Source of the DNA: Yponomeuta sedellus
Taxonomy: Eukaryota; Arthropoda; Insecta; Lepidoptera; Yponomeutidae
NCBI GenBank assembly: GCA_934045075.1
Contig: OW203747.1
Coordinates: forward strand, 9,382,357-9,446,356
Direction: 5' to 3'
Length of the DNA: 64,000 nt
Shown here: positions 33,092-44,472 of the stretch, piece after piece
Numbering within the stretch: position 1 is the first letter of the stretch
Layout: every line of letters starts with the position of its first letter
The notes under the pieces: model-generated
The model's input: only the letters and a program-made list of their open reading frames with translations
The model's database searches: none
Told to the model about the DNA's origin: nothing
Made by a program: the position numbers and the translations under genes

Positions 33092-33734
33092 GGGGCCGTC
33101 CATTAATCACGTGATCTTTTTTTAGCATTTTTTAAACCCCCCCTCCCCGTTGGTGATACATGGTGAGGTTTAAGACTACCCCCCACCCAACATCACGTGT
33201 ATTTTTCGTATCTACAAAAAATCTTAAATTTTATAGAACTAGAATAATTGTCAAGCGCGCGTGTTGTATTTATATATTAATTTGGTATCGTATATGTCAT
33301 GATGATACTCATGATATATTTGTGTGTCGTTTTACTATATACATGTAACTGTCAGCCAATCACAAGCCTGGAAGCTTGGCTTCACATTATATTTGATCTC
33401 CTTTTTATGTTAGGATATTTTAGAACATTATCTTAAATACATGTACAAAGTATAATTTTATTTTATTACGAAATTAAGTATTCGGCGCGAAAACAACAGA
33501 ATAACTGGCGGTCGTCGCGCGTTAGAAGGTACTTCGTTCGCTCACTAGCAACGGCAAGTCAAGGTCACACTACACGCCGCTTTTCGGTTTAAAAATCCCG
33601 CGTTTGAAAAAATAATGAAAAAATAAATACACGTGAGATCTTTACTACACCCCCCTTCCCCCTTGTGACATTTCATGATTTTTGTCAAACCCCTCCCCCC
33701 CCTTTCAAACCTCACGTGATTAATGGACGGCCCC
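33092..33734. mobile_element. PIF/Harbinger-like MITE (643 bp)
   Basis: Perfect terminal inverted repeats GGGGCCGTCCATTAATCACGTGA at both ends, flanked by TTA (33089-33091 and 33735-33737). A 3-bp TTA/TAA duplication is the PIF/Harbinger signature. C-rich and G-rich subterminal tracts follow the ends. It is non-coding. Confidence 0.85.
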
Positions 33735-33861
33735 TTATCCAGAGGTTTATAAATATGGGCCTGAAAATGCGGCGAAATGGTTCCAGTAAAGATGGTGCGG
33801 CAGTGTTTGCTTCGCGCTCGACTTGGCGGGGTCACTGTCGTGCCCCCCGATGCACGGTGGT

Positions 33862-34200
33862 ACAGTAATACATCATAAAAGTCCCTTCGGCAATCTACTT
33901 TCGCGCAGACTAGGAAGGAGTGTAACGAAAGTACCCGAAGCGATAAGTACATTAAACATGATCTTTAACCGATACGGTTAAGGTGCAGAATTGATTGCGG
34001 CAGTAGCGCTACCTATTTCGCTCACGCTAATATTGCCAAACTTAGTCACCTGCATCGATGACATTGAATCAACCAATAGCAACAAAGGCGCGCGGCCTGC
34101 CATAAAATGAAACTAGCTGATTAGTCGATCAACTTGCTGCACATCCAAAATTTGGTCATCTGCGCAGGTACACCCGCGAGACTTATTTCTTGTTGAGCAC
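33862..34200 (-). repeat. ~340-bp repeat, left member of an inverted pair
   Basis: It matches the reverse complement of about 42450-42795, with scattered mismatches. It contains AACCGATACGGTTAAGG and AAATTTTGGTCATCTG. It is a dispersed repeat of unknown class. Confidence 0.75.
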
Positions 34201-34266
34201 TGTACCCCTTATCTACCCCAAAACACAAAAACATCACTGACCTAACATAATTACAAAACGAAACGT

Positions 34267-35109
34267 TTATTTCTTCTTCTTCAGGCTATATTATGTAGTC
34301 CACTGCTGGACATAGCCCTCCCCTAATGAGCGCCATAGCGCCCTGTCTTCAGCTTGCCGCATCCAGCATCTGCTGGCAGTTTTTCGCAGATCGTCATCCC
34401 ACCTGGTCGGAGGGCGTCCTGCACTACGTTTGCCGAGCCGCGGTCTCCACTCAAGAACACGTTAACTCCAACGGTTGTCGATTCTTCGCGAGATATGGCC
34501 AGCCCACTTCAGCTTGCTGATTCTCTGAGCTATGTCGATAACTTTGGTTATCTGTCGTATGCATTCGTTACGAATCCTATCCTTCAGAGAAACTCCAAGC
34601 ATAGCTCTCTCCATAGCTCGCTGAGCGACTTTGAACTGGCGGACCAGCCCTTTCGTGAGTGTCCATGTCTTGGCTCCGTAGGTCATCACATGTAGGACGC
34701 ACTCGTTGAAAACTTTCGTTTTCAAACATTGCGGTATGGATGACGAGAAGACCCGGCGTGGTTTCCCAAACAATGCCCAGCCCAGCTGGATTCTCCTCTT
34801 GGTCTCCTTCTCGAAATTGTTTTTACCTAACTCCAATAGTGCCCCAGGTAAGTGTATTCAGAAGCGATTTCGAGAAGGTGACCATGTACGACGACCGGTG
34901 TCGGACCCGGGACCGGTCCGGGGCCGGGATCCTGATCATCCCGTTCCCGGTCAATGATCAGAATCATAACTTTGGTTTTATCCAAATTCATGCCAAGACC
35001 GAGGTCGTCGCGAGGCTGAATCTAGGCCAGTCAGCATCTGGTTCAGCTCCCTTAGCGACTCCGCCATTAAGACTATGCCATCTGCGAATCGCAGGAGTGA
35101 GATGTAAGG
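34267..35109 (-). pseudogene. RTE LINE, 3' part of reverse transcriptase
   Basis: Minus-strand translation gives LLRFADGIVLMAESLRELN (the catalytic FADD changed to FADG). After frameshifts comes a 124-residue stretch (34836-34462) with KTKVFNECVLHVMTYGAKTW and QRAMERAMLGVSLKDR, which is characteristic of RTE-clade RT C termini. The end near 34270-34330 (GYVQQWT) matches RTE tails. Its upstream part continues at 38705-38850 on the far side of a pogo-like insertion. Confidence 0.85.
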
Positions 35110-35111
35110 TA

Positions 35112-38100
35112 CAGGTGGTAAATAAGGGCCACCATTATTTAAAATTAAATATCTTGAATAATTACAGGTATTGAATAAAATATTGTGTAGTAGACAAATG
35201 TAAACTTTATTAAATATCTAAAAACGTACAATTTTTTTAAATATTGTTTCATTACCACTTATAATTTTGTGTTTTTTTAAACCCTTGCTACGGCCCTTAT
35301 TAAACCATAGTGGTTTAATAAGAACCAGTTTCTAAATCAACTTTTATTAGCTCTATCTTCACAATAATTATATTGTATTATTCTCACTCACTGAAATAAT
35401 CATTTAGTAACCCTATATAACTTCAAATAATTTTTATTATAAAGAAAAACAGTCATGGACCTACATAAACTAAGGTAACTTATATTTGGGAATAATATTA
35501 TTTTCTGTTGTATTATTCATAAAATCACTAAAACCTAAAATAAAGAATTCGTAACACAATATAAATCTTTCAAAGAAAACAATAAAAACGAGTTTTTTTT
35601 TACTCGAAAACATCCCTGGCCCTTATTGGACATACACGTACGATTACTAGTCTCTGTTAGATACCAGTGAGATCAATTTGACAAAAATGTTTCTACATTA
35701 GGTAACTATGTCATTATTCTAATTATTGTAAAGTACCTACAAAAGTATATAATATATAATAATGGCACATACATAGAAAAAGTGACAGGTACAAAACAGG
35801 AACAATCATTACAAATAAAAATTGAGATGAATTAGATATCAATTATACTCTTAGGAAATTATTTAGTTTCATGAGATCACAATCACTTTATATTTAGTCA
35901 TCTAATCACACTTAGGACATTCAAAATCAACATCATCTTTTGTTAAGCCCAAACATTGTTCATGGAACCATCTTTGGCACATTGGGCATTGTCGCATGTC
36001 TTCAAAACTCTCTGTGTTACATGCGTGGCAGTACCACTTGTCATCAGCATCTATTTGTCGTCTCTCACTCTTATTAGTTAAGTTTGTTTTTTTAAATTGT
36101 TTTTTCGACCCACTTTCATCAGAGCCATTTTCAAATTGTTTGGCCTTATCTTTTCGATTGTCTTTTTTTTTCGTCTGACTTGTTTTTTTATCTCCTTTGT
36201 TTTGTTGAGGTTTCTTTTCTTTATTCTGCCGCTTTTGCTGCTCCTTCTGTTTTGGTTTTTCTATATTTTTTTGATTAAATAAATCTTTGGTTACTACTTG
36301 GGCTTTGTAATTAATCGCTTTACGTCTTGGCTTTTGTTTCACTACAGCTAAGTTTGGTGTTGGAAGTAGCTGATGAAACTTTGACTTAACATCCTTTTTA
36401 TCCCTAAAGCTTATCAATGGTACGTTATCTTCTGAACCATCGCTTGTCGAAGAATTGTGACTTACTTCTCTTATATCAGTGTTGAAAATTGAGGTTTTCA
36501 TGTGTTTTTCGGGAGTACGGTGTTGGGATAATGGATCTATATTTTCATTTTCTGATGATCTGTATAAGTTTATGCTAGACTGTAGTTGCCTTTGATACAT
36601 AGCTAGCGCTTCAGTAAAAGACTCATCTGATTCATAATCAGAGCTATAAATTATTGGCCGTCTTATAGCAGCTCCAGATGTGCCAGGTTTTGTGGACAAG
36701 TTTGAATTAGAGGATTCAGAATTGGTCGAACTGTAATCGACTAAACGTATCTCTCTGTTAGCTAAAACAGGAGAAGATAACTCGTTGCGTTTAAGTAAAG
36801 ATGGTGAACTTGGACTGTTGTCTTCACAATAATATGTTTCATTAGAGTCAGAATTTGTGCCAGTATGATCTTGTGTTCTTCGGTCTGCGTTTAAATGGGA
36901 AAAACCAGGAGATGGAGCTTGTGGCAGACAAGGATCAGTTCGCGAGGAAACGTCAAGTTCTTGTGCCGGAAATATTTCCGTCAAGACAGCTGGTGCATAG
37001 GCTTCTTCTGCGATTGCATCCGGATTATAGGGATATAGCCCTGTAGCTCTAAACCCAGCAACAATATTTGCGTGGGTCATACACTTTGACCAGACTTTGC
37101 TTAAAATTTTGTTGAATCGCGCTTTGTTTAATTTTTTTTCCGGGTGCTGGTATAAAAACAACAAAGTTTCTTCGTCCCAGTGGTGCTCGAACGATTTATT
37201 CACGCTTTTGTCTAATGGTTGCAGCTCGTGAGTTGTATTTGAAGGCAAACAATACAACACGATATCTTCCTCATCAGCTGCATCCACAATACGATAATCT
37301 AAGTGACAGGAGGCGCCATCAAAAATTAGCAAGCACTTACCAGGTGATTTGTATTTTCCCAAGTGATGTATGAAATCTATGAACAACGCGGTAGTCATGC
37401 TACCTTTTGGTGCCATTTTTACGAGCGATCCTGCTGGCAAATTATCTTTGAATTCGGCTTTCAACCTCTTTCCTTTAAATATTATCATCGGAGGTATCGG
37501 ATTACCCAGTGCATTCACGCAGGCAGCCACTGTAACATTTTCTGCATGTTCTGGTGCAACCATATGTACTCGTTTCACTCCTTTTTGAGCTAATACCATT
37601 GGTTGATTGTGTATAGTAAGTCTACAGCCTTTTTCATCCATATTATACAAGCGGTGTGGATGATCTCCGATCTCTAGTTCGTCGTATATTTTTTTGTACT
37701 CTTCAAAGTGATGCATGACAATAGCTTTATTTAGCTTTTGTGCTCTACCAGGATTTAAAATCTGAACCTTCCTCTTTGATATATCGCGATGTCTCTTTAA
37801 AAATAATTTTAACCAATCTTTGCCAGCCATTTTATTTCTTTGATTAAAATTATGACAAATTTCGTTCTGTTCACAAAATACGTATGCTTGATGACGAATA
37901 CGTTTTGGAGTTAAAGGGAACCCTACGGAAGCAAGTCTCTTTATTCTTGATGCCAATTCATTTTCTTGTTCTGCGGTCAATATAGTGCGACGCCCTATTT
38001 GTTTTTCAACTTTACCTGATTTGAGGTGGTTTACTAAAGTTCTTCTGGGGATAGAATACCGAGCAGCTGCTGCACGTTGCGACATTAAATTGCCTTTCAC

Positions 38101-38704
38101 AGCTGCCATTGCAGCTTCTAACTGTTGCAGTGTCCAAAGTCCTCTCGGTTTTTTACGAGGAGGCTCCATGATTATATCCTGTAATAGCAAAGAAACATTA
38201 GCCCATTTATTTTAAAATCAACGTGCATTAAATAGATCTTATAATAAATTTATTTATTAGAAAATCTTGACAACTCTTATGTTTAACAAGGGCCGGTCTT
38301 ATATACCCGCCTGGATGTGGCCCTTATTAGGCGATAAGATTATTTTTTTAAATTTTAGTGTAAAAGAATAGTAAAATCATCGTAAAATTGACACACTTAC
38401 CTTGGTAATTTACCTCGATCCTCTATTTATTCCATAAGAACATCAAATATCTGAATATTATAGTATTTACCGCACAATTTGAAGGTTTTTTGGAGAAAAT
38501 TTTAGCAACAAGTGACGTGGACTAACTCGCTGGACGGAATCGTGGCTACTAACAAGATGGCCGATCGCGCGATGTTCCGGCCGCGAATATAAGCATTCCT
38601 ATTGGTCCTTTGCATGTGTGCAAAAAATGAATGTAATATGAATGCTGGAATTATGTTTTTGTACAAGTGGCTCTTATTACACGGCGGCTCTTGATACCCG
38701 CAAG
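35112..38704 (-). mobile_element. Pogo-like DNA transposon (3.59 kb), complete
   Basis: The element sits inside the RTE LINE and is flanked by TA (35110-35111 and 38705-38706), the Tc1/mariner-superfamily target. Ends are imperfect inverted repeats, CAGGTGGTAAATAAGGGCC and, reversed, CTTGCGGGTATCAAGAGCC. It contains one long intact transposase gene on the minus strand. GGCCCTTATT motifs recur near both ends (35292, 35618, 38319 and in reverse at 35121), which may be transposase-binding sites. Confidence 0.82.
35902..38169 (-). CDS. Pogo-like transposase with C-terminal PHD finger
   Basis: Intact 755-residue protein. An N-terminal psq/CENP-B type helix-turn-helix (residues ~12-52, SQRAAAARYSIPRRTL) and a second CENP-B type domain (~65-140) should bind DNA. 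The DDE/D core has NMDEKG (D178), IFDGASCH (D284) and LQPLDKSV (D320), the pogo-type D-D-D pattern. A long Ser-rich then Lys/Gln-rich linker follows. The last 44 residues form a full C4HC3 PHD finger (YCHAC, QCPMC, FHEQC, ECPKC). I chose the Met in ATAATCATGG at 38169; 21 bases upstream the frame has another Met, but a TATTACAG acceptor-like site lies between. Lack of stops implies youth or function. Confidence 0.9.
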   Translation of the reverse strand: MEPPRKKPRGLWTLQQLEAAMAAVKGNLMSQRAAAARYSIPRRTLVNHLKSGKVEKQIGRRTILTAEQENELASRIKRLASVGFPLTPKRIRHQAYVFCEQNEICHNFNQRNKMAGKDWLKLFLKRHRDISKRKVQILNPGRAQKLNKAIVMHHFEEYKKIYDELEIGDHPHRLYNMDEKGCRLTIHNQPMVLAQKGVKRVHMVAPEHAENVTVAACVNALGNPIPPMIIFKGKRLKAEFKDNLPAGSLVKMAPKGSMTTALFIDFIHHLGKYKSPGKCLLIFDGASCHLDYRIVDAADEEDIVLYCLPSNTTHELQPLDKSVNKSFEHHWDEETLLFLYQHPEKKLNKARFNKILSKVWSKCMTHANIVAGFRATGLYPYNPDAIAEEAYAPAVLTEIFPAQELDVSSRTDPCLPQAPSPGFSHLNADRRTQDHTGTNSDSNETYYCEDNSPSSPSLLKRNELSSPVLANREIRLVDYSSTNSESSNSNLSTKPGTSGAAIRRPIIYSSDYESDESFTEALAMYQRQLQSSINLYRSSENENIDPLSQHRTPEKHMKTSIFNTDIREVSHNSSTSDGSEDNVPLISFRDKKDVKSKFHQLLPTPNLAVVKQKPRRKAINYKAQVVTKDLFNQKNIEKPKQKEQQKRQNKEKKPQQNKGDKKTSQTKKKDNRKDKAKQFENGSDESGSKKQFKKTNLTNKSERRQIDADDKWYCHACNTESFEDMRQCPMCQRWFHEQCLGLTKDDVDFECPKCD

Positions 38705-38850
38705 TACCTTAGTCGCCGTTTATGTTAATGCCCTTACCTTTCATATCCCGCGTTTTAAACATGTCTTCCAACGCGCTTGTGAACAGTTTCGGGGATATAA
38801 CCTCCCCTTGCCTCACTCCTCTGCGCAATTCGATGTATATTATATGTTAT
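38705..38850 (-). pseudogene. RTE LINE, RT segment upstream of the pogo insertion
   Basis: Minus-strand translation gives ELRRGVRQGEVISPKLFT followed by ALEDMFKTRDMKGKG, the RTE RT block that precedes the FADD box. The FADD-like box is found at 35109 and downstream across the transposon, so both are halves of one LINE. Confidence 0.82.
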
Positions 38851-40058
38851 TTTTAATTATCTCTGCCTTTTTAGTGCCTTAGTGAACAGAAGACGGTTAT
38901 TACTTTTAAATTTTATTTCAGGATTTTTAGTGAAAAGACAATGCGTACTTAATTAAAAATTGCAAGAAGGTTAGCCCAGACTACACCATGGGCCAAAATC
39001 GGGTTGGTAGACAGTGGTGGGCCTTACTGTCAGAAGTTATCAAACCGCCCACGAGGCCTCTGACATGACTTAACGACTGCCATTACATGACATCCGGCAC
39101 AACGGCTTAACGGGCTTAACGTGCCTTGCGAAGCAAGGAAGCGTTCGGAAAAATGCCACAAAAATGCCAATGCGGTATCTTACAAGTGTTATTGGGCTTG
39201 TCGTCATGTGACTCTTAATATTCCTAGTGTAGCAATTGATAATGAAACTATACATTTCAACTTTAATTCCACGTTTCTAGGTGCAACGGTACCCTAGTTC
39301 GGGTTAGTGGAAGTTTTTAAGATACCAGAAGTTATCAAGCCGCCCATAGGCCTCCATTACATGACAGCTGGCACACACGGCTTAACGTGCCACGGCACCG
39401 CTCGGTAAAATGAATGCCACTAGCGGTAGCGGGACGGTGAAAAGCGGCAGGAAAATCTTAAATTTTTACTTGTATTTATGTGTGAGTGTGTGTTTAATTT
39501 TGATGACTAGTGGCATCGAAAGTATTCAGGCTCTTTGCTAAAAATAAAGTTTAATTTCTCCAACCTCTGTTTTGTCATTGTCACCTTACTATAGTAATCA
39601 ATCTGTGAATAACTAAACGAGTCGAAAGGAATGTACAATATTATGGCTTCGGCCTTTAAAAGGTAATTTTTGTTTGGTTTTTAAAAGGACTACCTAAAAT
39701 GCGGAATCATACAAATTGCCCGCGACGGTAAAGTTCTATTATGCGCTTTATTGTTTTGGAGACAAAAGAAAGATTCACCTCCTAAATTCCCTAAACTCAA
39801 TTTTTCTGTCCTAGTTTCCCGTCCATAAATTTTTCTCTCGTAAAATTGTTCTCTCGTAAAGCAAAAACGAAACCTGTGGAGGGAATTGCCTTATCTGGCA
39901 ACACTAGTTAAAGTTATAATTATTGCGTTCTGTGATTCTGATTACCTACCTACCTACATTGACCGTGTTTTAACCTCATAAAATTTAACGGTTTTTTTGG
40001 AACCAACGACGGACCCGACCCTCACACAAATAACAACCACTCCACTTAGGCTAAGCTC
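38851..40058. other. Intergenic with two copies of the F-box-intron repeat
   Basis: CAGAAGTTATCAA(A/G)CCGCCCA occurs near 39030 and 39335, followed by ATTACATGACA. The same block is in both F-box introns. No gene is supported. Confidence 0.5.
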
Positions 40059-40212
40059 GCACGGGTTACTTTTATCACCGTGGCTGATTCGTCACTCCGT
40101 AGACATGTATGGAGATGCGCGAAATGTTACCCAGTTGTCACGCGTCGTAACATACGCACGTCTCCATACATATCCACGGTCTTGATAAGAGTGACGGTCA
40201 CGTAACCCGTGC
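40059..40212. repeat. Fold-back MITE, about 154 bp
   Basis: GCACGGGTTAC at the left pairs with GTAACCCGTGC at the right. Internal ATGTATGGAGA pairs with TCTCCATACAT, and CACCGTGG with CCACGGT. It is non-coding. Confidence 0.65.
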
Positions 40213-41030
40213 ACGTAAACAAAACAGTTATTGTTCTGAGGCGCGACCACTGCACGACACACATCGTTTCAAGTTCTACCCACGTTACAACGCGGTTGAA
40301 TGTTTATAATGGGTATTTTATAAAATACAAGCCCATGGGATAAAGTGTTATTTTACCTAAGAAATGTAGAAATACAAATAAATATGGTTCAAAACCAAAT
40401 GCATATTAAAATAAAAAAATCCGTATTACAGAACAATCCTCAAGCACATATTGAACTTAATCAGATCTTCACCAAATTAAAATGGGACCAATCGAACGTT
40501 ATACATATTCAAACTATTTTTTTATCGAAATCGGTTAAGATTTGACGTATAAGTAGTTAGGCGAAAACATAGTAAAAAAAGTTAATATGCGTCGAATTGT
40601 GGTTGAATTGATAAATTTCAAACAAACTCCTTTTCTGAGTCCATGGTTATATACCTACTCTTTGTTTGAGTCTGTTAAAAAATCCTGAAACATGGTTAGA
40701 CTTTGACAGACTCTCAGAACAATAATTATAGCAGTTTAACATGCTGCTTTAGTTATTGTTCTGAGACAGACTTTGTACCATAGATAAGTAAGTATATTTA
40801 CTTCGCTTTTGATGAAAAACAAATTTTATTTTTACCTAAACAAATCCAGGTTATGTTATTGTGCTTTAGGCCTGAGGTTCACAGAAAGGACGTGGACCAA
40901 GAGCGCAGAAAAGAAGCGATGACTTCCATACAAAATGTATATTGATGGGATGGATTTAAGCCCACTCAGTAGAGAAGTCGAAGAGAAGTCATCTTTGTTA
41001 CATCTCATTATCAACTCATTATGTCCCCAC
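40213..41030. other. Intergenic with a small hairpin
   Basis: Near 40708-40775, CAGACTCTCAGAACAATAA pairs with TTATTGTTCTGAGACAG around a loop. Nothing else is supported. Confidence 0.45.
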
Positions 41031-41033
41031 CGA

Positions 41034-42075
41034 GGGGCACCGGTCTCTTCCCTGAGGAAGGTATTATCACGTGGTGAAGCCATACTTCACCACGTGGGGC
41101 AAGTCCCAGTTGGAGGAGGCTTGTAAGACTAGGGGTGCGATGCCAGATAACCTTCACGTGTACCCCTCCGCTTTCCGTTCCATCTGATTCTATGAACCAG
41201 ATGGAGGGGCAAGTGGTGGGGTCGGTGCACCCTGAGCGTTAGTCAGTAACTTCTTCTTGTCGGATCTTACTGGCTAACGGCGAATAATCTGGCGGGAGGG
41301 GTCGCGTGGGCCCTGTTTCACTCTGTGGAGCGGGACCCAGGCGACCAACCGAATGAAGGACCGACTGGGGGGGGGGGCGCCGCTACGCGGAAGCGCGCGC
41401 GCCTCGTATCAGTCGGACCAGAGTGGCCGCCGGGACGCGGAGGGTCGGGGGACCCTCCGCCTCCATCACGGCGGGCCGGAAGGCGCCCTTGCGTGTTCCG
41501 AGGGTGCCTTCTGGCACGGAGGGGGCCCGCGCGGTCGCTCACCGCCTTCTCTGCTTTCAGAGAAGTGCTGGTGGGCGACGTGACGGGCCTCGCGTGTGGA
41601 ACGTGTGGGGGCCAACAGGACATTGGCCCCCATGCGCCCCAACGAGGAGGTGCGCCGCCCTTCTCTAATCCCATTGGACCACACAACAATGGGATGGAGG
41701 GGGCGGCGCGTTTGGGCGTGTGGTGGCCAAGGGGTTCGCACTTGGCCACTATGCGCTCCAACGAAGAGATGCGGCGTTCCCTCGCCCCGTCGTTCGGTCC
41801 GATGCGATAGGGCAGGGGCGCCGCCGAAGGAGTGCCCGAAAGGGCGCCCGCAGACGGGGTCGCGGAAGTGTGCGTAAGCGTCCCCGTGGCCCCGTCCTTT
41901 GCGGTGCGGAGGATCACCCCAGGAGTTTTAGTCGGTATACCAACTTTCCATCGTAAGGTTGTCTGGAAGAAATTGCTTTTAGCAATAAGGCCGCCAATTG
42001 TACTATGTATATTTGCAATTGTTTTGTATTTGTTGTTTTTCCAGTGTACAATAAAGAATATTCTTATCTTATCTT
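41034..42075 (+). repeat. GC-rich LINE-tail-like block with tail motif
   Basis: The block is much more GC-rich than its surroundings from about 41290 to 41930, and open frames in several phases there are a composition effect. Two diverged ~115-bp units (near 41605 and 41725) share TTGGCC..CATGCGC.CCAACGA.GAG. It ends with GGTTGTCTGGAAGAAATTGC and a GTACAATAAAGAATATTCTTATC tail. The GGTTGTCTGGAAGAGATCGC wording recurs at 55637, so I read this as the 3' end of a dispersed LINE. The clade is not determined. Confidence 0.5.
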
Positions 42076-42449
42076 ATACCGCCCTTTTCAGGGCGGGGAG
42101 TCCGACATAACCACTGTGCTCCCCCGAGCCAGTGGTACCCATAATTGGGGTTTCTCCTGGGTGAGAAAAAAAAAGGCTTGTAAGACTAGTGGCTTGTCGT
42201 ACTGTCCGAAGATTCGAGCCGCCCTAAGGCCTCTGTTTTGGTTTACAACTACCATCTATCGATAACCTTCGTGATCGTTTAAGATCACTCAGGCAGACGG
42301 GTCTAATACGGTATTCTATTAGTACATCTTCGCCTTCGTCTTATAATAAATGTGATTTTGCGAAATGCCAATACAGTTTTTGTCTTTCAAAGTATGTCGC
42401 AAATGAACTGTGGCTAACTTACTATTATTGCTCAGTGTTGTACCTCAGT
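42076..42449. other. Intergenic, repeat fragments
   Basis: GGCTTGTAAGACTA at 42175 also occurs near 41118. CCGCCC...GGGCGG near 42081 forms a short stem. No gene. Confidence 0.4.
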
Positions 42450-42795
42450 CTTGTACAGTACTACACAAGAAATAAGTCTCGCAGATGTACCTGCCCAGAT
42501 GACCAAATTTTGGATGTGCGACAAGTTGATGGACCAATCAAATAGTTTCATTTTATGGCAGGCCGCACGCCTTTGTTGCTATTGGTTGATTCAACGTCAT
42601 CGATGCAGGTAATTACTTTGGCAATATTAGCGAGAGCGAAATAGGTAGCGCTACTGCGGCAATCAATTCTGCACCTTAACCGTATCGGTTAAAGATCATG
42701 TTGAATGTACTTATAGCTTCGGGTACTTTCGTTACACTTCTTCCTAGTCTGCGCGAACGTAGATTTCCGAAGGGACTTTTATGATGTGTAGTACT
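42450..42795 (+). repeat. ~340-bp repeat, right member of an inverted pair
   Basis: It is the reverse-complement match of 33862-34200. It includes CCAAATTTTGGATGTGC and AACCGTATCGGTTAAAGATC. Confidence 0.75.
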
Positions 42796-42800
42796 GTACG

Positions 42801-42884
42801 TCGTTGAGTGCGGTTGAGTAATGAGTTTGTAATTGTTTATGTAGGTAAACAATAACAAACTCATTACTCAACCGCACTCAACGA
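42801..42884. repeat. 84-bp near-perfect palindrome
   Basis: The left arm TCGTTGAGTGCGGTTGAGTA is matched exactly by the right arm read in reverse. Arms of about 38 bp surround a short ATGTAGGT-type centre. Confidence 0.85.
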
Positions 42885-43466
42885 TGATCTGAAGCTGAGA
42901 AGGTGCGAGTGGGTGGCGACCTGATTCTCGTGTCTGTTGCCACTGAGCGCTACTTGGTAAGTAAAGGTTTAAGCCATCTAAGTAAAATGGTTATTACTAG
43001 TACTGTACAAAGCTGAAAGGTACAAGGTCTAAAGCACTGCGACTGTATTGAAGTCTACGCCTGGGGCATTATCCTACGTAAGTGTCCACTTAGTCGTGTG
43101 ACGTTGATTTTTACTTTTTTTAAGCTACTCTGGCTGTCTAGGAGTCGTCTAAATGCTTCACTCGATAGAGTGGAGTGCTACGTAATAGGAGGGCTGATGA
43201 TTATAGCGAACCTATTTATGACTTTTCAAAGGATGTCGAGATTGTTTTGGTACTATTATGTGTATTTTTTTGAAATTGGTTTCTAATTATTGTTACAATT
43301 ATTTGATCTGAATTTTCTATTTCTCTCATTCACAAAAAGTTATGTGCTCTATGGGAAAGATACGTTATTTTCTCGTGGTGTATGCTAGTAGGTACTTCAT
43401 AAGAGTTGCTAGCATAACCCATAATTCCCAAAAGTATACGTGGGACACTCATAAAGTTTTGAGAAA
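42885..43466. other. Intergenic, nothing supported
   Basis: No conserved frame or clear repeat is visible. Confidence 0.4.
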
Positions 43467-43929
43467 GGGGCCGTTCAAATATTACGTAAGCAGATTTATT
43501 ACAATCATTTACACCCCCATCCCCCTTGTCAGCAAAAGTAAGCAAAGCTCTTACCCCCTCCTCCCTTGCTTACGTAAACATTTTTCATGTTTTTTTATAT
43601 TGTAATGTTTAAAATTTAAAATAATTTAATTATTAAAATTATGTTATAATTATAATTTTAAAAATAAGAAAATAGATTTAGGATAAAGATTAGATTTTAC
43701 TGATACAGTATTCAACATTGAGTAAGAGACAAAAATATTATAATCTTACGAACACAAACTTAATAAAAAACGAATCAACGGTAACACAAATGTAACTTGC
43801 TTTGCTATGCTTACAATACGTCTACTCTACTCGCTTTACTATCCAAACAAAACAATACAGTATCGGAGAAAATTTAGACAAGTGAATAGCGCGCGGTAAT
43901 TCCCTTAATCTGTTCTAAAGCGAGTGCCT

Positions 43930-44152
43930 ACAGTGCGTTCACATTAACTTGACGCGTGAGAGAATTGGTAGCACTGAGATGTTTACTGTTACCATGTTAA
44001 ATAAGAAATCATTCCCATTACTTGGGGAATATAAAAGGATTGAGGGCTTGTTTTACCATCTTCCGATTAGGTCCAAAAGCTAATTCACATAGTTATGTCC
44101 TTGTTACCAATTCTCTCACGCGTCAAGTTAATGTGAAGTGTGAACGCACTGT
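43930..44152. mobile_element. TIR element, about 220 bp, TA flanks
   Basis: Ends CAGTGCGTTCACA..., then TTAACTTGACGCGTGAGAGA on both sides in inverted orientation. The right arm carries 8 extra bases (ACACTTCA on the minus strand). Flanks are TA on both sides. It is non-coding. Confidence 0.75.
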
Positions 44153-44472
44153 AAATGAATGCATTATTTGCGGGAATTTTTAAAAATGCGTTTCGTTTTC
44201 AAGCATAGACAATGTGAGGGTTGCCTTTTGTGTAAAAAAGTAAATAACTACCGATGACGTAATCATCATCTAGACTCCCCTACGACTAGTCGTTCGTTGT
44301 TGAAATGTTGAATTCAGTCTTTTTAAGGAAAAAGCGCGGGAACCTTGGATGAGTAAAGGCGGCGAAATTTGAACAATTTTCAATAAATTGATAACTTTTA
44401 TATTTCTCTGTAAATACAAAGTGAATTGTACATATAGTTGGTAGACAAGTTTGTACATATTGTAATTAGAAG

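Noticed and set aside
36400..36800. Two separate genes in the pogo-like element (transposase and PHD protein)
   Set aside because: The frame is continuous from the DNA-binding domain to the PHD finger, with a low-complexity linker and no splice or stop signals that would demand separation.
41318..41917. Long overlapping open frames on both strands in a GC-rich block
   Set aside because: They are open in several phases at once, as expected from GC-rich sequence poor in stop codons. The translations are Pro/Gly/Arg-rich without any domain, and the block ends like a retroelement tail.
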